64,000 nucleotides of DNA, from NCBI GenBank assembly GCA_027451525.1, contig DAIDJF010000015.1, positions 1-64,000 of the forward strand, in the 5' to 3' direction. Source of the stretch: Ktedonobacterales bacterium (GTDB taxonomy: Bacteria; Chloroflexota; Ktedonobacteria; Ktedonobacterales; Ktedonobacteraceae). Position 1 is the first letter of the stretch. The number at the start of each line of letters is the position of its first letter. Below, one piece after another: positions 17,584 through 27,360 of the stretch. The position numbers and the translations under genes were made by a program. The notes under the pieces were generated by a model. The model was given only the letters and a program-made list of their open reading frames with translations, did no database searches and was not told the DNA's origin.

Positions 17584-19509
17584 TTATGGAAGCGCGTAAA
17601 TTGCAAGATTTTGGAAATAGATATCGGCGTTTACATCGGCGACCAGTCCTATTGTGCCGTTTGTGTACAACCCACTTTGGATATATCCTTGTTTGATGCC
17701 ATTGATATACAGTTGGAACGTGTTGTTGGAGACGACTACATCAATGGTTATTGTACCTTGTAGTGGCTGAATAGTTTTATCGCCATGTAATTGAGTTGCG
17801 ACTCCTGTTTGATTAGCATAGACATAGGCATTCCAGAGATTATTTGGTGAGAGTAGGAAAGAATATGCGCCTTGTTGTTGACCGGGTTGGTTGCGAATAA
17901 TAACGCCAAAATTGCCTTGTGAGTTTGTCGCCTGAGCGACCTGTACCTGGAGGATATAGTTTGTTGGGAATGGCTGTTGATGTGGTAAGGCATTTAGGAA
18001 GGTTCCTGCCAGATGTTGCGTGCCTGTATTCGTCAGTTCTAATCCACGTGAGGTGCAGTGGAGAGTGGCATTTGTGAGACTACTCCATTGTGCACCATAA
18101 ATATCACATGTCTCGCCAGGACTGGCAGTGGCATACAGTTGTTGACCTGCGGGAATTTCCGCGCGAATGCGAAAGTTTGGTATAGGTGTTACTGTGCTAC
18201 TCCTTACCACAGGGGTAGATTTATCTGATAATGCTGCTTTATGTATATTAGGTGTCAAATAAAAGTAGGTGATAAAGCCGCTGATAACGAGGACAAGTGT
18301 TAGTAGACTGCCGAGGAGCATCATCCCGGCTGATTGGAAGCCTTGCCGTCTTGCGGGCGTGTTATTTGATGGCGTTTCTGTAATTTTTTGTCTAGGAGTG
18401 GCGCGTTCTTTGATGGGGGGTGTAACAACAGTTGGAAAAGTGTCAATGTGTGCAGGTTCAGATGGAACTACACGTGGTGCCTCTTCAGTTGTTATGCTAT
18501 GGATATCATGTCCATCAGCATTTTCAACTAGCTGCTCAGTATTGTCGTCATGCAAGATTACTGGGGAGGGGGTTACGGGCAGTGTTGCGTGTTTGGTTAT
18601 ATCGGTCCCGACAGGATGATGATAGCGCGCGTCTTCGATAGCTGTACGGAGCGCACAAACTAATTCACCGGCACTGGCAAAGCGTTGCTCTGGTTTTTTC
18701 TCCATTGCTTTCATTATAACGGCTTCGATGGCTGGTGAGATACTTGGGTTTAGCTGTGAAGGCTGTGGAGGCGGTTCCATTGCATGCTTGATGGCGACTG
18801 CGACAGGTGAGATGCCGGTAAAAGGGACATGGCCTGTGAACATTTGGAAGAGTACGATGCCAAGCGAGTAGACATCTGTACGGTAGTCAATGGTCCCTCC
18901 TCGCGCTTGCTCAGGTGAAAGGTATTCTGGCGTGCCGACAATTGTGCCAACACTGGTTTGTAGCGATGGTGTGGAATCGGTATGTTGTGCTTTGGCCGCA
19001 TCTTTCATGATTTTTGCCAGTCCAAAGTCCGCAATCAGGACGCGACCATCGGCATGAAAAAGAATATTGGCAGGTTTGAGGTCACGGTGGATAATGCCCT
19101 GTGTATGCGCATAATCCAGGCCTGTAGCAACCTGTTCAATAATGGGTAAGATGGTGGTTACTGGGAGCGTTGTATGTTGGTCTAGACGATCCCGCAATGT
19201 GCCGCCTGTGACATACGGCATAACAAGATACGCGAGTTCGTCTTGTTCTCCATACTCATAAATAGGCATGATGTTGACATGATCGAGTGCCGCGACAGCA
19301 TTGGCCTCACGGCGAAAACGGGCTAGAAACTCTGTGTGAGGTCTTCCATCAGTGAAGGTGCCTGGCATAAGTACTTTGATGGCTACAACACGTCTTGGTC
19401 TTAGTTGTTGTGCTTGATATACCGCTCCCATGCCACCCTGTCCCAGAAGACGGTGAAGTACACAGTTTCCGAGCGTATACCCAAGTAATTCATTGCTATC
19501 AATTGCCAC
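17584..19509 (-). CDS. Transmembrane Ser/Thr protein kinase with external concanavalin-like domain
   Basis: About 641 residues. Hanks-type kinase domain at about 15-275: GQGGMGAVYQAQ, HRDLKPANILF, DFGLAKI and GTPEYLSPEQARGG, all catalytic residues present. A low-complexity linker (about 290-400) leads to one transmembrane helix (MLLGSLLTLVLVISGFITYF) and an external C-terminal domain of about 190 residues, rich in beta strands and resembling LamG/DUF1080-type folds (FGVIIRNQPGQQQGAYSFLL). The likely start is GTG 19509, with GAGAGGA nine bases upstream. It probably senses an external ligand. Confidence 0.9.
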   Translation of the reverse strand: MAIDSNELLGYTLGNCVLHRLLGQGGMGAVYQAQQLRPRRVVAIKVLMPGTFTDGRPHTEFLARFRREANAVAALDHVNIMPIYEYGEQDELAYLVMPYVTGGTLRDRLDQHTTLPVTTILPIIEQVATGLDYAHTQGIIHRDLKPANILFHADGRVLIADFGLAKIMKDAAKAQHTDSTPSLQTSVGTIVGTPEYLSPEQARGGTIDYRTDVYSLGIVLFQMFTGHVPFTGISPVAVAIKHAMEPPPQPSQLNPSISPAIEAVIMKAMEKKPEQRFASAGELVCALRTAIEDARYHHPVGTDITKHATLPVTPSPVILHDDNTEQLVENADGHDIHSITTEEAPRVVPSEPAHIDTFPTVVTPPIKERATPRQKITETPSNNTPARRQGFQSAGMMLLGSLLTLVLVISGFITYFYLTPNIHKAALSDKSTPVVRSSTVTPIPNFRIRAEIPAGQQLYATASPGETCDIYGAQWSSLTNATLHCTSRGLELTNTGTQHLAGTFLNALPHQQPFPTNYILQVQVAQATNSQGNFGVIIRNQPGQQQGAYSFLLSPNNLWNAYVYANQTGVATQLHGDKTIQPLQGTITIDVVVSNNTFQLYINGIKQGYIQSGLYTNGTIGLVADVNADIYFQNLAIYALP

Positions 19510-19696
19510 GCTCGTATATCCTCTCAAAATAGGTTACAAGAATATGTTATTGTCCTGTACATGTTTAAGCGCAGATAAAAGGTATGTATATCTTTATGAA
19601 GAAATGTGAACCCTATTATACCTAATTTTCACCGTGACTGCTAGTGTAGAGGGTAAAAAGTCAATTTTTGATGTTCGCTTGTAGCATAAGGTCCGG

Positions 19697-21535
19697 TTAG
19701 CGCACTGTATAGAGGGCAAAATTGCTCACATTAACGGTTCCACCCTGATCAACGGCGATACCTGCGGTTCCTGAAGAATAAGTAGGGTCAGAGGCAGTTC
19801 CGATAGGGTGATTGTTCGCGTAAAATGTGAATATTGAGCCTTTTATGACAATGTCGAGGAGTATAGATGTGCTGGCGGAGCCAAATGAGCCGGTGGCAAT
19901 CTGCGTTGGTGCGCCTGTTGTATTATTGTAGACATACGAACTCCATGTCCCATTTGCATGGATAAGAAAAGTATATACGCCTTGTTGGTTGCCGGGCTGA
20001 TTGCGGAAGTAGACGCCAAAATCGGCGGAGGAACTGCTTGCTATTTGTACCTGTACAATATAATTTGCGGGGTATGAGGTGTTAGCGATACCTGTCAGAA
20101 AGATGCCTGCCAGTCCTTGTGAGGGGTTATGAAGTTGCACTGTATTATTTTGACAAGTGACACTGATATTGTTATAAGCAACCCATTGACCGCTGCCGGT
20201 GTCACATGCTGGTCCAGGCACTGTGGCTGCGTATAGTTGTGTGCCGAGAGGGATTTGAGTATTTGGTGTGCTGGTAATAGGTTGTTGTGTTACTGTCGGG
20301 TTTGTCACCGAGGGCGTAATGTGTGGCGTCGTATTTGTTGTATTTGAATTTGCCTTTAAATAGATGACGGCAATAAAACTGCCACTGATGATGAAAAGAA
20401 TAAGGATAGCTGCGATAATAAGCCATAGTGTGTGACGACGTGGGGAGGGTCGCACTGGTTGGCTATAAGGAGATGGAGTTGTCGGGTTAGGATACGTGTT
20501 TGAGGCATTATCAACATGCGGTGGTGTTAGGTAGCTCTGATACTGGATTGGGATTGCGGGCGGAGTAGTTGGCTGAGCGGAGGAAGTATAAGAGGGTTGT
20601 GGCAGAATGGCAATCTCTTGAGGCATTGGAGTTGCAGGTGTCGTGTGATAATACTCGACTGTTGCAGATGGTGAGACAGAGGCAATCGCGTCGTGGAACG
20701 CCTGGGCAAAGGCGCGTGCAGTACTATACCGTTCGGAACGTTCTTTGGCGGTCGCTTTTTGCACGACAGCATCAACCGCTAAAGGGATGCCTGGGTTGAG
20801 ATGGTGGAGACTGGGCAATGGCGTTTCAAGGTGTTTAATGGCGATACTAATGGGCGTATCGCCTGTAAAAGGGGGATGTCCACTAATCATTTGGAACAGG
20901 ACAATGCCTAGTTCGTAGATGTCGGCGCGATAGTCGATAGCTTCGCCTTTTGCCATCTCTGGAGCCATATATTCAGGTGTGCCGACGAGCATACCTGTGC
21001 TAGTAAGGGTCGAGCCGATATTTTCCTGATGGATAAGGCGCGCAATCCCGAAATCGGCCAGGACCAATCTTCCGTCGCCATGCAGGAGAAAATTTGCGGG
21101 CTTAAGGTCACGATGAATGACACCTTGCGCGTGGGCGTAGTCAAGTGCGGAGGCGGCCTGATCGAGATACGTGGCGGCCTCGTGTAGCATAAGATATACG
21201 CGCTGTTTGAGGAGATCACGAAGGCTTCCACCGGTGAGGTAGGGCATGACAAGATACGCTAGTCCATCCTGTTCTCCATACTCGTAAATAGGCATAATGT
21301 TGATATGCTCAAGGCGCGCGATGACGTTGGCTTCGCGACGAAAACGGGCGAGAAAATCTTGATAGAGGCTATCAGACATGCGCATTTCAGGTAGCAAAAC
21401 TTTGACTGCGACATTGCGTACGGGGCGTATCTGTTGTGCGAGATAGACATCACCCATGCCCCCTTGACCGAGAAGGTTTCCTAGTACACATGTACCTAAC
21501 GTTTTACCTGTGAGTGACGCATGCCGATTTGCCAT
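19697..21535 (-). CDS. Transmembrane Ser/Thr protein kinase, paralogue of the downstream kinase
   Basis: 612 residues with the same order as its neighbour: kinase domain (GQGGMGDVYLAQQ, HRDLKPANFLLH, DFGIARL, GTPEYMAPEMAKGE), a Pro/Gln/Thr-rich linker, one transmembrane helix near 375-395 (LWLIIAAILILFIISGSFIAVIY) and an external beta-rich domain (FGVYFRNQPGNQQGVYTFLI). The two external domains share clear motifs such as FRNQPGxQQGxYxFLL, so the pair arose by tandem duplication. GAGGTCATT before the ATG supports the start. Targets are unknown. Confidence 0.92.
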   Translation of the reverse strand: MANRHASLTGKTLGTCVLGNLLGQGGMGDVYLAQQIRPVRNVAVKVLLPEMRMSDSLYQDFLARFRREANVIARLEHINIMPIYEYGEQDGLAYLVMPYLTGGSLRDLLKQRVYLMLHEAATYLDQAASALDYAHAQGVIHRDLKPANFLLHGDGRLVLADFGIARLIHQENIGSTLTSTGMLVGTPEYMAPEMAKGEAIDYRADIYELGIVLFQMISGHPPFTGDTPISIAIKHLETPLPSLHHLNPGIPLAVDAVVQKATAKERSERYSTARAFAQAFHDAIASVSPSATVEYYHTTPATPMPQEIAILPQPSYTSSAQPTTPPAIPIQYQSYLTPPHVDNASNTYPNPTTPSPYSQPVRPSPRRHTLWLIIAAILILFIISGSFIAVIYLKANSNTTNTTPHITPSVTNPTVTQQPITSTPNTQIPLGTQLYAATVPGPACDTGSGQWVAYNNISVTCQNNTVQLHNPSQGLAGIFLTGIANTSYPANYIVQVQIASSSSADFGVYFRNQPGNQQGVYTFLIHANGTWSSYVYNNTTGAPTQIATGSFGSASTSILLDIVIKGSIFTFYANNHPIGTASDPTYSSGTAGIAVDQGGTVNVSNFALYTVR

Positions 21536-21630
21536 AATGACCTCAACTGACTAGATTGCTGTTTGAGAGAGCCGTGATGGAGTTTCTATATGTAAGTATA
21601 CGCAGGAAGTTTAGTTCTTGGGTAGGGTAA

Positions 21631-23103
21631 TCAGGTATTGGGCGGTTCAGTATGAATAACGACAGAACCGAGGTAGGGATAGGCATCGCGTAGGGCACGT
21701 TTGATTTCTTCGGCGTGGATGTGAACCTGACTTAACGGCTCATCGGCTGCAAAAATCGTATGGAGTACAAGATCAAGCTCGGAGGTTTTTGTCGTGACTT
21801 GTTGTGTTAATTCGCTGGTAGAAGGACGCGAACAATAGAGGTGGATGTCATGCGCGCTGCCTGTGCCAGCGATACTGTTGGCGATGCGTGTAATTTCCAC
21901 TTCCATTTCGGGGTATTGGGCCGTTACATCCTGGCGGCGCACCACATTGGTATTGGGTGCTTCTAAATGAGTTGTTACCCGATAGATCTGTTTATTGCCT
22001 TGTAGCAGGGTTTGCTCAAGACGTGTAGCAACGGCATGGGCATCACTGAGATGCATGTCAGCCTGGACTTCAATATCGAAATCGGCTTCCAGTTGTCCAT
22101 TGGCAACTTCACGTACATGGATATCGTGCGCATGGACACCCTGTAGCTCGGCCAGATAGTGAATCTGTTCGGTAACAGTTTCCTGTGGGCTGGGAGCAGG
22201 CTCGACGTGAACGACCACATCAACATCTGCCTGTGGCGAGACACTACGCGCGCCATCCATGGCGGCACGCTCGACCTGCTCAGTGAGTTCATGAATCTGT
22301 TCAAAGGTGAAGGTGCGCGGTGCGGCAATAATGATGTCAGCAAAAAATTTATTGCCAGCACGTCGTACACGCATGCGCCGTATCTCGGTAATATTGGGAA
22401 TGCTCTGCATGCGTTGTCGAATCTGCGAGGTCAAATCTTCAGGGGCGCGGTCTAGCAGTGCGTCAATCGTCTCCTTTGCCAGTTGTAGTCCAACCCAGAT
22501 AACGATACCAGAGACACCTAATGCCGCAATTGCGTCGGCTTGACCAAACCATGCTGGTAGCTGAAAGATGTGTGTCAGGCGTACAACGAGCAGACCGCCG
22601 ATGACAACGGAGGAACTCCAGATATCGGTGCTGAAATGTAGGGCATCAGCCTCTAGTGCCTGACTACCAAGTTTACGTGCGACGCGCATGAGGAGGCGAG
22701 AGCGCGTAAAATCAACGCTGATAGATACAAGCATGACGACAAAAGCCCAGATACTGGCATCAACGTTGCCCTCGTGTGTCATAAGGCGATGAATTGCCTC
22801 ATAGATAATCCAACAAGCAGTGATGAGTAGTAGTCCTGCTTCAAAAAAGGCCGAGAGGTTTTCGACTTTGCCGTGTCCGTAGTTATGTGTAGCATCTGCT
22901 GGGCGATCTGCGACACGCACCGCGAAGAACGTCATCAGCGCGGCTACCAGATCAAGGCCAGAGTGCGCCGCTTCCGCGAGAATACCGAGGCTACCCGTAA
23001 GGAGCGCGACAATAATTTTTAGGCTGGTAAGTCCAACGGCTGCCGCAACTGAGGAAAGGGCAGCTGTAGTTTTTTCGTGCTGTGCAGCTGTATTATGTGG
23101 CAT
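21631..23103 (-). CDS. Cation diffusion facilitator (CDF) metal transporter with extended cytosolic region
   Basis: 490 residues. CDF membrane domain at about 10-210 with HSGLDLVAAL and the HNYGHGKVENLSAFFEAG signature, six predicted helices, and the conserved DFTRSRLL region. The cytosolic part is about twice the usual size and appears to contain more than one ferredoxin-like dimerisation (ZT) module (about 215-300, 310-385 and 400-485). CDF proteins export Zn, Fe, Mn or similar divalent ions in exchange for protons. The metal cannot be read from sequence alone. Confidence 0.9.
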   Translation of the reverse strand: MPHNTAAQHEKTTAALSSVAAAVGLTSLKIIVALLTGSLGILAEAAHSGLDLVAALMTFFAVRVADRPADATHNYGHGKVENLSAFFEAGLLLITACWIIYEAIHRLMTHEGNVDASIWAFVVMLVSISVDFTRSRLLMRVARKLGSQALEADALHFSTDIWSSSVVIGGLLVVRLTHIFQLPAWFGQADAIAALGVSGIVIWVGLQLAKETIDALLDRAPEDLTSQIRQRMQSIPNITEIRRMRVRRAGNKFFADIIIAAPRTFTFEQIHELTEQVERAAMDGARSVSPQADVDVVVHVEPAPSPQETVTEQIHYLAELQGVHAHDIHVREVANGQLEADFDIEVQADMHLSDAHAVATRLEQTLLQGNKQIYRVTTHLEAPNTNVVRRQDVTAQYPEMEVEITRIANSIAGTGSAHDIHLYCSRPSTSELTQQVTTKTSELDLVLHTIFAADEPLSQVHIHAEEIKRALRDAYPYLGSVVIHTEPPNT

Positions 23104-23298
23104 CGCGTTTCCGGCTACTCCTTGTTACTGAAAGTCTTAAGACGGTCTTTTGAGTCTACCCATTTTTCACTATAACATACGTTGCGGTCTTATTGTATGC
23201 AGGGAAGGGTGAAAGAGCAAGGGAGAGAGCGTCTTATTACCAGATGGGCTATGGTTATTTTCTCCATAGATTGCATAGCTCAACCAACAAAATAAAGA

Positions 23299-23327
23299 TT
23301 GACATTCAAACCCGTAACTGTTATCCT
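23299..23327 (+). promoter_or_regulatory. Sigma-70 promoter of the T-box / arg-his operon
   Basis: TTGACA (23299-23304), 17 bases, TATCCT (23322-23327), predicting a start near 23334, at the beginning of the T-box leader. Confidence 0.75.
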
Positions 23328-23339
23328 TGATAGTAACAA

Positions 23340-23727
23340 CCGAGAAGAAGTCTGATCCGTGTTGAGCGAGTATAGTATGAGGTTGATTGCCAACAGAGAG
23401 CCGATGGATGGTGGAAATTCGGCAAGGAAAAGTCACCTCGGAACCCTCTCGTGAGCGGCTGGCCGAAGAAAGCCCGGTAGGGACCGATGTATCGCGTCGG
23501 TACAAGGGCAAGTAGGAACAGATGGGTGGCTCCCATGCAGCGCGATAGCCGATGAAAGTGGTCTTTCCGCCTTCGCTACAGTGTGGTAGGGGAATGCGTG
23601 AGTCATGTACCGCATGATTTCGCCGCTGATGAGGAAAAGACAAGCCGGGTGGTACCACGGGAGCCGATGAAATTTCAGCTCTCGTCCCTTTGCTAAGAGC
23701 AGATGCAAGGGGGCGAGAGCTTTTTTA
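23340..23727 (+). promoter_or_regulatory. T-box riboswitch leader of the argC-argB-his operon
   Basis: Stem I carries AG-bulge/distal-loop sequence (AGAGAGCCGATGGATGGTGG). Its helices CGAG/CTCG and GAGGT/ACCTC flank an internal loop with AGTA on the 5' side and GGAACCCT on the 3' side, the specifier loop. The T-box sequence GGGTGGTACCACGGGAGC follows, then a terminator/antiterminator pair. Reading after GAA gives CCC, or CCT one base later, both proline. The acceptor-pairing UGGU fits a tRNA with discriminator A, so not typical bacterial tRNA-His (C73). T-boxes raise expression when the cognate tRNA is uncharged. Confidence 0.9.
23677..23727 (+). terminator. T-box regulated intrinsic terminator
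   Basis: GCTCTCG...CCTTTGC pairs with GCAAGGG..CGAGAGC, followed by TTTTTT. The T-box segment ACGGGAGC can instead pair with GCTCTCGT, giving the antiterminator. Confidence 0.9.
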
Positions 23728-23764
23728 TTGGTGTTTTTTTACAAGTATGGCGAGGATGTACAGG

Positions 23765-24838
23765 ATGAAGACAGTCTCAATCGTCAATGTGACGAGCTAT
23801 ACAGGGGTGGAGCTATTGCGTATGCTGGCTGGTCACCCAGAATTTGTCGTTACTTCGGTTACGGCGCGCAGTAATGCGGGAAAGCGTCTGGACGAAGTTT
23901 TTCCACAACTGGCGGCGTTGCGTTATACGAGTGCAGAGCATGCAGGTGCAGTGAATCCCGCAATGGTATTGACTGAGGAGCCTGCGCAGACCGATTTGGC
24001 CTTTGTATGCCTGCCACACGCGGCGGCAGCAGAGGCGATTGTCACGCTTTTAGAGCGTGGTATCAAGGTGGTTGATCTCTCGGCAGATTTCCGGCTGCGC
24101 GATGTGCAAGAGTATGAGCTATGGTACAAACATACACATCCCGCGCCTGCATTATTAGAGACTGCTGTATATGGGTTGTGTGAGCGGTATCGTGATGAGA
24201 TAGAGCGGGCGGATCTGGTTGCCAATCCGGGATGTTACGCGACAAGCTCTATTCTCGCGCTTATTCCGGCATTTGCGGCAGGCATCATTGAGCCTGACGT
24301 GATTATTGATGCGAAATCGGGTGTAAGCGGTGCGGGACGTGGTTTGACATTAAGTACGCATTACGCGGAAGTGAATGAAGATGTCAGTGCGTACAGCATC
24401 ACGGGACACCGTCATCTGCCAGAAATCATACAAGAGGTGCTGCGTGCGGCCGAGGCAGGTGAGCATGGAGTTGCAAATGCTCCGCGCATTACTTTTATGA
24501 CGCATCTCATGCCAATGACACGTGGCATTCTTGCGAGCTGTTATGCCACGTTGAAGGAGCGTGTGAGTACGGCGGATGTGCGTGCGCTCTACGAACGATA
24601 TTACGCGAACGAGCCATTTGTGCGGATCGTTGATCAGCCGCCACATACGAAATGGAGCTATGGTAGTAACTTTTGTTTTATTCATCCGTTTGTAGATGAG
24701 CGAACTGGACGGCTAGTGGTGTTCTCTTGTTTGGATAATCTCGTCAAAGGGGCATCTGGGCAGGCAATTCAGAACGCGAATAGAATGTGTGGTTTAGCAG
24801 AAACAGCGGGTTTATCAATGATTGCTGTCTATCCATAA
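23765..24838 (+). CDS. argC: N-acetyl-gamma-glutamyl-phosphate reductase
   Basis: About 357 residues. It reduces N-acetylglutamyl phosphate to the semialdehyde in arginine/ornithine synthesis. The NAD(P)-binding start (VNVTSYTGVELLRMLAGHPE), catalytic-Cys motif ADLVANPGCYATS, DAKSGVSGAGRG and C-terminal DNLVKGASGQAIQN are intact. The ORF track begins within the T-box terminator; the ATG at 23765 with GAGG nine bases upstream is the sensible start (23756 is possible). It is the first gene after the T-box and is followed by argB. Confidence 0.95.
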   Translation: MKTVSIVNVTSYTGVELLRMLAGHPEFVVTSVTARSNAGKRLDEVFPQLAALRYTSAEHAGAVNPAMVLTEEPAQTDLAFVCLPHAAAAEAIVTLLERGIKVVDLSADFRLRDVQEYELWYKHTHPAPALLETAVYGLCERYRDEIERADLVANPGCYATSSILALIPAFAAGIIEPDVIIDAKSGVSGAGRGLTLSTHYAEVNEDVSAYSITGHRHLPEIIQEVLRAAEAGEHGVANAPRITFMTHLMPMTRGILASCYATLKERVSTADVRALYERYYANEPFVRIVDQPPHTKWSYGSNFCFIHPFVDERTGRLVVFSCLDNLVKGASGQAIQNANRMCGLAETAGLSMIAVYP

Positions 24839-24906
24839 GAGTTGGTAGACAAGGGTTAAACTTATTCGTCAGATGGTAAGTGACGAGGAATCAGGAGAAG
24901 TACATA

Positions 24907-25776
24907 ATGGGAATTACCTTTTCGATGAACGCGGATGGAGATATTATTAATGATCAGCATCTCATTGCTCAGGTGTTAGGTGAGGCTCTTCCGTATATTG
25001 ATTTTCTGCGAGGCAAGACGCTCGTGATAAAATTGGGTGGGAGTACACTTGAACATCAGCGTGGTGTGTTGCAAGATATTATCTGGCTGCATGCGCTAGG
25101 AGCGCGTCCTATTCTGGTGCATGGTGGTGGGCCATATATTAATGAGTGGTTGAAGAAACTGAATATTCCGACCCGTTTTGAGCAGGGGTTGCGCGTGACG
25201 GATGCCCAGACGCTCGATGTTGTGCGTATGGTGCTACTTGGTCAGGTCAATCAAGGATTGGTCTTGATGGCGTCGCAAATGGGGGGGAAAGCCGTTGGTT
25301 TGAGCGGAACGGACGGCAATATGGTACGCGCGCGCATTGCTGATGAGCATCTTGGTTTTGTGGGAGAGATTACCGAGGTGGATCCGTCTCCTGTACGAGC
25401 GTTAATTGAGCAAGGTTATATTCCTGTTATTGCACCGCTAGGCGTGGGCGAGGATGGCTCGTGTCTGAATATCAATGCTGATCTGGTTGCGGCTCATCTT
25501 GCAGGTGCGCTTGATGCCGAAAAATTGATCTTTTTGAGCAATGTTGTGGGTATCTGTCGTGCTGATGGCTCACTGATTTCAGAGTTGAGCGAAGCAGAGG
25601 CAAAACAATTGATCTCTGAGGGTGTTATCAATGGTGGCATGATTCCGAAGGTTTCGGCCTGCCTGGACGCACTGGCATCTGTGCCACGTGTGCATATTGT
25701 CGATGGACGCGAAGCCCATGTGCTGTTGCGCGAACTGTTTACAGACCAGGGTGCGGGAACGATGATTGTACGATAA
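24907..25776 (+). CDS. argB: Acetylglutamate kinase
   Basis: About 289 residues, normal for ArgB. Amino-acid kinase fold with LVIKLGGSTLE near the N-terminus, HGGGPYINEWLKKL, GLSGTDGNMVRA and a late NGGMIPKVSACLDAL. It phosphorylates N-acetylglutamate, the step before ArgC. The kinase fold is shared with aspartate and LysW-type kinases, but the HGGGP and MIPKV motifs favour ArgB. AGGAG eight bases before ATG 24907 decides the start. Other arginine genes (argJ, argD, argF) are absent from the window. Confidence 0.92.
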   Translation: MGITFSMNADGDIINDQHLIAQVLGEALPYIDFLRGKTLVIKLGGSTLEHQRGVLQDIIWLHALGARPILVHGGGPYINEWLKKLNIPTRFEQGLRVTDAQTLDVVRMVLLGQVNQGLVLMASQMGGKAVGLSGTDGNMVRARIADEHLGFVGEITEVDPSPVRALIEQGYIPVIAPLGVGEDGSCLNINADLVAAHLAGALDAEKLIFLSNVVGICRADGSLISELSEAEAKQLISEGVINGGMIPKVSACLDALASVPRVHIVDGREAHVLLRELFTDQGAGTMIVR

Positions 25777-25827
25777 CAGACGAAAAGAGTCGAAAGTGAT
25801 GCTTCATATGAGAGGACTGGATGAGTT

Positions 25828-27360
25828 ATGAAGAAGCGCGTTGAGCGATTGCGTGGTATGCATGATGTATTACCGGAAACGCATCAGCATCAGCGTTGGG
25901 TGAGAGAGCATGTGGAGTCATTTCTGGCACGAGCGGGTTACGTAGCGGTCGATTCGCCGATTGTAGAGCGCAGTGACCTGTTCCAGGCCAGTTTTGGACA
26001 AGAATTGTGGCAGAATCTCTATACCTTTCGGTTGCACCATCGAGACTTGTGTTTGCGCCCGGAATATACAGCGTCAATCTGTCGGCTCTATCTTGACCAT
26101 TATCAGCAGCATATATTGCCACAACGCTTTCAGTATGCTGGACCAGTGTTTCGCTATGAGACGCCGGGACGGAGTCGTTATCGGCAACATACGCAATTGG
26201 GTGTGGAGTTGATTGGCGGACAGCCCGCTTTTGCTGATGCCGAGATACTAGGATTGGCCTGTGAGGTTCTCAATAGTTTGCATATCACTCACTATCGGCT
26301 GGAACTGGGTCATATCGGCGTTGCCAGTGGTTTTATCAATCGGCTCCATTTGGACGATCAAGCGGCGCGTTTGTTATTAAGTCTGATGGAGCAGATTAGT
26401 CGTTCTGAAGAGGGTGAGCAGCAAGCGCAAAAACGGTTAGAGTTGTTATATCCGCTTAATCCGCTTCAGCAGATGGAGCAAGAGGCTTCCGATGCGCTAA
26501 CGACAACGCGAGCGGCAGGTGAACTATCTACTTCTCTGGGAACGCACCACATTACATCATTGTTGAATGGCATCAGTATCTCGTTTGGTGATGACGATGT
26601 GCGCGATGAAGTCATTGAACGTTTCTTATGGAAAACAGGACGGGGCGAGCAGCGTAAGCAGATCTTGTACGCGCTTGAATTTCTCCGCGCCTTGCATGCT
26701 GTTTCTGGGCCACCACCGACAGTCTTTGATGAACTGGGAGCCTTGTTAGAGCGTTACGAATTAAGTACGGAACCGCTCGACGAATTGCGCCAATTGGTCG
26801 CGGTTGCGGAGCAGTGTGGAGTATCACGTGAGCAGGTTATTCTTAATCTCTCATTAGGACGTGGTGTTAGCTATTATACAGGTCTGGTGTTCGAGATTCA
26901 CGCGCAGGATGCCGATGGTTTTGATGCACAACTCTGCGGCGGAGGACGTTATGATCGCCTGATGCGCGCTGTGGGCAGTGCGCGTGATATCAATGCATGT
27001 GGTTTTGCCTTTGGTCTGGAGCGGCTATTATCTTATCTTCCTAAAACTGATTTACCTACGTTAGAGACGACGGAGGCAATAGTTATTCCTGTCAGCGGTC
27101 AGACATTGCCATATGCGCTGTACGTGGCACAATCCGCGCGTGTGCAAGGAATACGGACCGAGGTTGATGTGACAGGGCATGGCGTGGGTATGGCCTTAAA
27201 GCAGGCGGCAAAAAAACAGATTCGTCTGGCATTGATTGTGGGAGAGGATGAACAGCGGACACGCAGCGTGACGGTGCGTAATCTGGTGACGGGCGAGGAG
27301 CAGGTTGCAAGCATTGAGATGCTGGCAGGTCAGATGGGCGATAAGGAGCAATCGTTGTGA
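25828..27360 (+). CDS. hisZ: HisS/HisZ family class II synthetase-like protein, probable ATP phosphoribosyltransferase regulatory subunit
   Basis: 510 residues. Class II aminoacyl-tRNA synthetase fold: motif 1 region near 40-60, motif 2 RYETPGRSRYRQHTQLGVEL near 109-129, a histidine-binding segment GRGVSYYTGLVFEIH and motif 3 FAFGLERLL. An anticodon-binding-like domain ends it (about 410-500). It sits directly before hisG with a GTGA overlap, which favours HisZ, the activator of HisG. It keeps a C-terminal domain that true HisZ often lack and is longer than both families because of extra sequence at about 190-300. A bona fide HisRS is not excluded. Confidence 0.75.
   Translation: MKKRVERLRGMHDVLPETHQHQRWVREHVESFLARAGYVAVDSPIVERSDLFQASFGQELWQNLYTFRLHHRDLCLRPEYTASICRLYLDHYQQHILPQRFQYAGPVFRYETPGRSRYRQHTQLGVELIGGQPAFADAEILGLACEVLNSLHITHYRLELGHIGVASGFINRLHLDDQAARLLLSLMEQISRSEEGEQQAQKRLELLYPLNPLQQMEQEASDALTTTRAAGELSTSLGTHHITSLLNGISISFGDDDVRDEVIERFLWKTGRGEQRKQILYALEFLRALHAVSGPPPTVFDELGALLERYELSTEPLDELRQLVAVAEQCGVSREQVILNLSLGRGVSYYTGLVFEIHAQDADGFDAQLCGGGRYDRLMRAVGSARDINACGFAFGLERLLSYLPKTDLPTLETTEAIVIPVSGQTLPYALYVAQSARVQGIRTEVDVTGHGVGMALKQAAKKQIRLALIVGEDEQRTRSVTVRNLVTGEEQVASIEMLAGQMGDKEQSL

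Noticed and set aside
23170-23708. Minus-strand ORFs of 162, 71 and 91 codons over the T-box region
   Set aside because: They are antisense to a structured leader with a clear T-box and terminator and have no recognisable domain.
23690-23764. Upstream extension of ArgC in the ORF track
   Set aside because: It would translate the T-box terminator; the family N-terminus starts at MKTVSIVNV.
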